Shown in pieces: positions 4,517 to 8,653 of a DNA stretch of 8,653 bases. Under the pieces are notes generated by a model. The model was not told the DNA's origin. It ran no database searches and saw only the letters and a program-made list of their open reading frames with translations. The stretch covers positions 1-8,653 of the forward strand of contig CAZOKN010000058.1 of NCBI GenBank assembly GCA_964580525.1. The letters run 5' to 3'. Source of the stretch: CAZOKN01 sp964580525 (GTDB lineage: Bacteria > Pseudomonadota > Alphaproteobacteria > Rickettsiales > UBA6187). The translations under genes were made by a program, and so were the position numbers. The first letter of the stretch is position 1; each line of letters begins with the position of its first letter.

Positions 4517-5275
4517 TTAATCTAAATTGACTATTAAACCTTCTTTTAAACGATAATTTCCGCGTCTATCTGAATCAATAATTTCACTCCACAAACTATG
4601 GGTTTTGAAAACATCTCTAATTCTTACAGCATTTGAGCCTGAATCTTTGAGTAGCTTTTTGCTATTAACCCAAGGGCTTTTTGAAGAATGAACTTCTGCC
4701 AATTGTTTAACGATATTTGCTTGAATTGGTCCGAGCGTAAAAGGTGTTCCGTTATATAAATATTGATACTTCTTTGTATTTAAATAAAGCCCTCTGGATC
4801 TGGTTTTATATTCATCAGATTGGTTATTTAACTTGCCAATAATTTCTGCTTTGCAAGGTGAAATAGGATAGCTTTCCGATTCCAAATCATTTTCTTTTTC
4901 AAATCTGGTTCTTTCTTCATCTGTAATTACCATGTCATCTATACTTAAAATAATATCTTTGCTGTTGGGCATTACCGTATAACAAAATTTTTTATCAATA
5001 AGATCTATAAAATTAATAATTTTATATTTTTTATATTTAAAAATTTTTCTACAGTTAGAGGCCCCAAGACCTACATAGCCCTCAAATCTAGAGTATTCGC
5101 AGGTGATTTTATTATCTTCTTCAGAGCATATAAATCTCATATATTTTCTATAATCTAACCAACAACAAACAGATAACTCATTGTGTTCCACATAGTATTT
5201 TATATCATTAAATGAGACTTTCCACCTATTTGCTAGGTCATGAAGTGTATGGTATTTCTTTTTAGGTAATGGCAT
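4517..5275 (-). CDS. Probable DNA-binding protein, HTH-like at both ends
   Basis: I place this 252-residue protein in an uncharacterised proteobacterial group, from memory only. Residues 6-35 (YHTLHDLANRWKVSFNDIKY, then YVEHNEL) look like a MerR- or excisionase-type helix-turn-helix that reads a Leu-Ala-x-x-Trp core. The middle is cysteine- and lysine-rich without a motif I recognise. Residues ~168-246 (YLYNGTPFTLGPIQANIVKQ ... VRIRDVFKTHSLW ... DRRGNYRL) look like a compact winged-helix domain. The start is the ATG at 5275, because GGAGG lies four bases upstream; an in-frame GTG at 5329 lacks a site and sits inside the intergenic dyad. It is divergent from the umuD-like gene, so it may be a regulator controlled with it. 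It is strongly AT-rich around 4981-5040. Confidence 0.65.
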   Translation of the reverse strand: MPLPKKKYHTLHDLANRWKVSFNDIKYYVEHNELSVCCWLDYRKYMRFICSEEDNKITCEYSRFEGYVGLGASNCRKIFKYKKYKIINFIDLIDKKFCYTVMPNSKDIILSIDDMVITDEERTRFEKENDLESESYPISPCKAEIIGKLNNQSDEYKTRSRGLYLNTKKYQYLYNGTPFTLGPIQANIVKQLAEVHSSKSPWVNSKKLLKDSGSNAVRIRDVFKTHSLWSEIIDSDRRGNYRLKEGLIVNLD

Positions 5276-5320
5276 ACAGCCTCCAGAATTATACTTATTG
5301 CTTTTTTTGCTTCGCTTGAA

Positions 5321-5333
5321 TATTGTCACAATA
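5321..5333. promoter_or_regulatory. 13-bp perfect dyad between divergent genes
   Basis: TATTGT-C-ACAATA is a perfect inverted repeat with a one-base centre, 22 bp before the umuD-like ATG and about 45 bp before the start of the 252-aa gene. Its position in an 80-bp divergent intergenic gap suits an operator acting on both promoters. It contains TTGTCA, five of six bases of a -35 box, but no -10 box fits before the umuD-like start. Confidence 0.4.
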
Positions 5334-5355
5334 ATTAAGTTAAAAGGTTTTTACA

Positions 5356-5901
5356 ATGAAAAAATTAAACCATAGGTTGACAAAAGGGCACGGGGGGAAA
5401 AGAACTGGTGCAGGAAGACCGATTGGAACAGGAAAATATAAGTTGCCTACGAAAACAATACGAGTTCCTGTAACAATTCAAGATAAGTTAATCGAATTTA
5501 TTGATTCAAAATGTTACAGCGTTCCATACTATTCTAATTTTATTCAAGCTGGAATACCGATTGATATTGGTGACGGTATTTTTGAAGAGGTTATTAATTT
5601 ATATGAATTACTTGTTAGAAATCCTAAAGATACTTATCTTGTAAGAGCCACAGGAGAATCTATGAAAGAAATCGGCATTAATACGGGAGATTTGCTGATA
5701 GTAGACAAAAAAATTGTTCCAAAATCAGGTTCAATTGTTGTGGCATGTATAAATAGTGAATTCACTGTAAAAAGGTTAGTTTATAAAAAAGAAAAGATTT
5801 TTTTAAAACCTGAAAATAAAAAATTTAAAACAATAAATGTTGAAGAATCAGATAGGTTAGAATTTTTTGGGGTTGTAACTCACAATATAAAAAGGTTGTA
5901 A
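5356..5901 (+). CDS. umuD: UmuD-like S24 autocleaving peptidase with basic N-terminal region
   Basis: UmuD and LexA relatives cut themselves when RecA forms filaments on damaged DNA. Residues ~55-181 align well with UmuD: a cleavage site at A65-G66 (FIQAGIP), catalytic S102 in ATGESMKEIGINTGDLLIVD and K139 in SEFTVKRL, 37 residues apart as in E. coli UmuD (S60/K97), and the closing EFFGVVTHNIK. The 181 residues exceed E. coli UmuD (139) because of an N-terminal GGKRTGAGRPIGTG stretch, an AT-hook-like GRP motif, followed by TKTIRVPVTIQDKLIEFI. Such extensions occur in many UmuD-like proteins and could bind DNA. No umuC polymerase gene follows: the next gene is convergent nrdG, 7 bp away. It may therefore serve as an SOS-type repressor or as UmuD for a polymerase elsewhere. 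AAAAGG lies eight bases before the ATG. Confidence 0.85.
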   Translation: MKKLNHRLTKGHGGKRTGAGRPIGTGKYKLPTKTIRVPVTIQDKLIEFIDSKCYSVPYYSNFIQAGIPIDIGDGIFEEVINLYELLVRNPKDTYLVRATGESMKEIGINTGDLLIVDKKIVPKSGSIVVACINSEFTVKRLVYKKEKIFLKPENKKFKTINVEESDRLEFFGVVTHNIKRL

Positions 5902-5908
5902 ATGATTT

Positions 5909-6586
5909 TTATTCCCTAAACTTCATTTTTATAGAGTTGCCTTTTATTCTATTTACATCAAATTTTCTTGATGGTTTGTTTAAATTTCCTAATGTTACGC
6001 CATCACGGTAATTTTGCAGATAGTAATTTCCTTTGTAGTTGAAATTTTCAAGGTATTTAATCATTGAGTTAATATCTTGCTCATCAAGTAAGTCTGTATG
6101 GATAGTAGTTCTAATTTCTGAAGGAATTTCAGAGCAACTTAAGATAGCAAGCGACCTCAAAAAATTATTATATTTTTTATAACCAGTAATGCTTTCAAAT
6201 TTTTCTTGCGTAGCTTTGAAATCCAGCGCTACAAAATCAATTAAATCATTAGAGATTAAAGAATCTAGCATTTCAGGGTTTGTGCCGTTTGTATCTATTT
6301 TAACTTTAAACCCCATAGATTTTAAATATTTTGTAAAATCAGGCAAATCTTTGCATAAAGTACATTCACCACCTGATAAAACAATTCCATCCAGCAATCC
6401 AATTCGTGATTCAATAAATTTTTTAATTTTTCCCTCTTCAATTTTTTGAAAAACCCCTTTTACTAAATCAGGATTATGGCAATAACTACACGCCATATTG
6501 CACCCAGAAAACCAAAGTATACAGGCTGTATGATCTGGGTAATCTTGGAGTGTAAATGGCGTGATGCTTGTTATTGGCAACTTCAT
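5909..6586 (-). CDS. nrdG: Anaerobic ribonucleotide reductase activating enzyme (radical SAM)
   Basis: NrdG uses a [4Fe-4S] cluster and S-adenosylmethionine to put the glycyl radical on NrdD in the absence of oxygen. The cluster motif CNMACSYC gives C29, C33 and C36 in the C-x3-C-x2-C pattern. FTLQDYPDHTACILWFSGCN at the N-terminus and the SAM-binding GGE at residues 72-74 (VLSGGECTLC) fit the radical SAM activase group often annotated as NrdG2. The 225-residue length is normal. C75 and C78 just after GGE are extra cysteines. Its ATG lies two bases after the nrdD stop codon, so translation is almost certainly coupled. It is more AT-rich than nrdD: three sampled 60-base lines gave about 28-33% GC. 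Confidence 0.93.
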   Translation of the reverse strand: MKLPITSITPFTLQDYPDHTACILWFSGCNMACSYCHNPDLVKGVFQKIEEGKIKKFIESRIGLLDGIVLSGGECTLCKDLPDFTKYLKSMGFKVKIDTNGTNPEMLDSLISNDLIDFVALDFKATQEKFESITGYKKYNNFLRSLAILSCSEIPSEIRTTIHTDLLDEQDINSMIKYLENFNYKGNYYLQNYRDGVTLGNLNKPSRKFDVNRIKGNSIKMKFRE

Positions 6587-6588
6587 AA

Positions 6589-8653
6589 TTATAGTTCTTG
6601 CTTCCTTCTAAATAATGGTAGGGTATGAACATTTTCCTTGAAGTGTAGCCTTTCGTTATGCTCCCCTTTTTTACCATGATTAAAGCTGGAAACTGGCCTG
6701 TGATAACCCATCACTCTTGTCCATACCATCGTTTCTCTTTGACAAGTTGGGCAGTGGGGTTGCTCACCAGCTAAATAGCCATGCTCTTCGCATACTGAGA
6801 AAACAGGAGTAACAGTTATATAAGGCAAGCGATAATTTTCTATCACTGTTTTAACCAGCCTTTTGCACGCTTCACCTGAAGATATTTTCTCACTCATATA
6901 AAGGTGAAGAACTGTGCCACCAGTATATTTGCATTGCAAAGAATCTTGCAGGTCTAGCGCCTCAAATGGGTCTTCGGTAAAGCCAACAGGAATTTGGCTT
7001 GAGTTAGTGTAATAGATATTCTCACCGCAGCCAGCCTGAATTATATCGGAGTAATATTTCTTATCTTCTTTTGCAAAGCGATAAGTTGTGCCTTCCGCTG
7101 GCGTTGCTTCTAGATTATATAAATGCCCTGTTTCTTCCTGATATTTCTTAAGCTCTGTTCTCATAAAGTTAAGAATTTCAGTAGAAAAATTTATACCGCG
7201 CTCATCGGTTAAATCATAAGCATTGCCATTAAAATTACGCACCATCTCATTCATACCATTAACACCTATGGTGCTAAAGTGATTGCGGAAATGCGGCAGA
7301 TAGCGTTTTGTGTATGGAAACAAGCCTCTGTCATACATTTCTTGCACAAAAACTCTTTTCTTTTCTAAAGTTGATTTGGCAAGACTCATCAGATACTCAA
7401 GCTCTTTCATTAAGCCTTTCATATCACCTTTAAAACGATACCCAAGGCGAGCCATATTGATAGTTACAACGCCAATAGAGCCTGTCATTTCAGCAGAGCC
7501 GAATAAACCATTGCCTCGTTTTAATAACTCACGAAGGTCAAGCTGCAAGCGACAACACATGCTGCGAACAGCATGCGGAGCATAGGCTTCAGGGTTTGGA
7601 ACTTTTTCACCATCCTCATTTTTCATATATTGGCTACCAATGAAATTTTGGAAATAGGAACTGCCAATTTTTGCAGTGTTTTCAAATAAGGCTTTTGCAA
7701 CAGGGCTGTTCCAATCAAAATCTTCCATTACATTCACTGTTGGAATTGGGAAGGTAAAAGGCTGGCCTTGTGAATCACCTTCTGTCATCACCTCGTAATA
7801 AGCTATATCAATCAGCTCCATTTCTTTTTGGAAGTGTTTATAGGTTAAATCTTCCATTGAGTTTGCACCGCGGCGTTTTGCTTCAGCAATTAATTCTTCA
7901 TCGGTTTCATCTTTAAATAAATGAATGCAATTCGCAGTTGGAAAGTTATCTTTTAAATCTGGCGGTGTGGTTATATCAAGCGTGATATTTGTAAATGGAC
8001 TTTGACCCCAGCGTGCTGGAACATTTAAGTTATACACAAACTGACGGATTGCTTTTTTAACCTCTATAAATGGTAATTTATCTTTGAATACATAAGGCGC
8101 AAGATAAGTATCAAAAGAGCTAAAGGCTTGTGCACCCGCCCACTCAGATTGAAGTATCCCTAGAAAATTTGACATCTGCCCAAGCGCTTCACGGAAGTGG
8201 CGTGGTGGTCTGCTTGAAACTTTACCAGCAACACCATTGAAACCCTCATCAAGTAACGCTCGCAAACTCCAGCCAGCGCAATATCCAGTTAAACAATCAA
8301 GGTCGTGAATGTGATAATCAGCACGGCGATGTGCTTGTCCTTCTTCAGGGGAATAAACATTATCTAGCCAGTAATTAGCGATAATTTTTCCAGCAGAATT
8401 ATTGATTAACCCAGCATTACTATACGAGGTGTTGGCATTTGCATTAATGCGCCAATCTTGTTGCAAAATATATTCTTCAACAGCCTGTTTGCAACTAACC
8501 AAAGTATCTTGAGGATTGGCATTTTTTATTATTCTGCTTCTAACCAATATAAATTCTTTTAAAGTTTTTACATAATTCTTTTGAGAAAGCATTTCTTCAA
8601 CCAAAGATTCTAATTCAAAATCTGATAAATTTTCCTTTTCTTTAGGGATTAAA
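6589..8653 (-). CDS. nrdD: Anaerobic (class III) ribonucleoside-triphosphate reductase, 5' end missing
   Basis: NrdD reduces ribonucleoside triphosphates to deoxyribonucleotides without oxygen, using a glycyl radical. The reading frame is open to the window edge (IPKEKENLSDFELESLVEEM upstream), so the start and any N-terminal ATP-cone lie outside. A TTG at 8604 is not a real start. Counting from that TTG codon as 1: INANANTSYSNAG (53-65); YCAGWSLR with active-site C109; SMCCRLQLD with C350/C351, where the second thiol of the reaction resides; a C-terminal zinc site C605-x2-H608 ... C618-x2-C621; and RVMGYHRP with the radical glycine G633. All catalytic landmarks are intact, so the enzyme should be functional. 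The second zinc-site position is His, where some family members have Cys. It is the first of at least two genes in an operon with nrdG, two bases downstream. Confidence 0.95.
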   Translation of the reverse strand, partial: LIPKEKENLSDFELESLVEEMLSQKNYVKTLKEFILVRSRIIKNANPQDTLVSCKQAVEEYILQQDWRINANANTSYSNAGLINNSAGKIIANYWLDNVYSPEEGQAHRRADYHIHDLDCLTGYCAGWSLRALLDEGFNGVAGKVSSRPPRHFREALGQMSNFLGILQSEWAGAQAFSSFDTYLAPYVFKDKLPFIEVKKAIRQFVYNLNVPARWGQSPFTNITLDITTPPDLKDNFPTANCIHLFKDETDEELIAEAKRRGANSMEDLTYKHFQKEMELIDIAYYEVMTEGDSQGQPFTFPIPTVNVMEDFDWNSPVAKALFENTAKIGSSYFQNFIGSQYMKNEDGEKVPNPEAYAPHAVRSMCCRLQLDLRELLKRGNGLFGSAEMTGSIGVVTINMARLGYRFKGDMKGLMKELEYLMSLAKSTLEKKRVFVQEMYDRGLFPYTKRYLPHFRNHFSTIGVNGMNEMVRNFNGNAYDLTDERGINFSTEILNFMRTELKKYQEETGHLYNLEATPAEGTTYRFAKEDKKYYSDIIQAGCGENIYYTNSSQIPVGFTEDPFEALDLQDSLQCKYTGGTVLHLYMSEKISSGEACKRLVKTVIENYRLPYITVTPVFSVCEEHGYLAGEQPHCPTCQRETMVWTRVMGYHRPVSSFNHGKKGEHNERLHFKENVHTLPLFRRKQEL

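Noticed and set aside
5288..5293. Perfect TATAAT on the minus strand upstream of the 252-aa gene
   Set aside because: Transcription from it would start within or after the ribosome-binding site, and no -35 box sits at 16-18 bases, so it is unlikely to be the -10 box.
5327..5329. GTG at 5329 as the start of the 252-aa gene, adding 18 residues
   Set aside because: It lies inside the intergenic dyad without a ribosome-binding site, whereas the ATG at 5275 has GGAGG four bases upstream.
8030..8038. TTATACACA, a perfect match to a DnaA box
   Set aside because: It is a single copy inside conserved nrdD coding sequence, with no cluster or AT-rich partner, so chance is the simplest explanation.
8602..8604. 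TTG as the start codon of nrdD
   Set aside because: The frame stays open for another 16 codons to the window edge, with a plausible protein sequence and no ribosome-binding site near the TTG.

Overview
The window looks like part of a low-GC bacterial genome, or of a large element in one, most likely an uncultured alphaproteobacterium living with little or no oxygen. The taxonomic guess rests on family resemblances recalled from memory: a DUF6362-like protein, a small ORF ahead of a serine recombinase, and a DnaA-domain replication protein, a set I associate with alphaproteobacterial prophages and integrated elements. The anaerobic guess rests on the class III ribonucleotide reductase genes. 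A run of ten Ns marks an assembly gap, so this is draft or metagenomic sequence.

Left end (1-545): no credible gene. It holds alternating C-rich and G-rich tracts that can fold into hairpins, and a good minus-strand terminator at 65-89. Positions 546-4325 form a phage- or integrative-element-like module read entirely on the minus strand. In transcription order it contains a 92-aa acidic helical protein, a 376-aa replication protein (winged-helix N-terminus, DnaA domain I-like C-terminus), a DUF6362-like HTH protein, an 85-aa small protein and a large serine recombinase. The recombinase is one gene artificially split by the N gap. Its 3' end lies over a 23-bp sequence resembling the 3' end of a tRNA gene, a candidate attachment core.

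Positions 4326-4516 are a compact regulatory-looking gap: a 19-bp dyad, three helically spaced TGGGG repeats and a 10-bp-stem hairpin. Positions 4517-5901 hold a divergent pair. A 252-aa protein, probably DNA-binding, reads leftward. A UmuD-like autocleaving S24 peptidase with a basic, possibly DNA-binding N-terminus reads rightward, with no umuC beside it. A 13-bp perfect dyad lies between them.

Right end (5909-8653): nrdD (5' end cut by the window edge) and nrdG form a minus-strand operon for anaerobic deoxyribonucleotide synthesis. nrdG converges on umuD with only 7 bp between them.

The most interesting signal is inside the replication gene. Six consecutive 10-bp units with a GCAAC core (3645-3704) sit beside eight 6-8-bp ACAGA units (3575-3631) and a T-rich stretch. 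Neither period is a multiple of three and the encoded linker peptide does not repeat, so the periodicity is in the DNA. This resembles a lambda-O-type intragenic replication origin. A related 19-bp operator-like site occurs both ahead of the replication operon and ahead of the small-ORF/recombinase pair, suggesting shared control.
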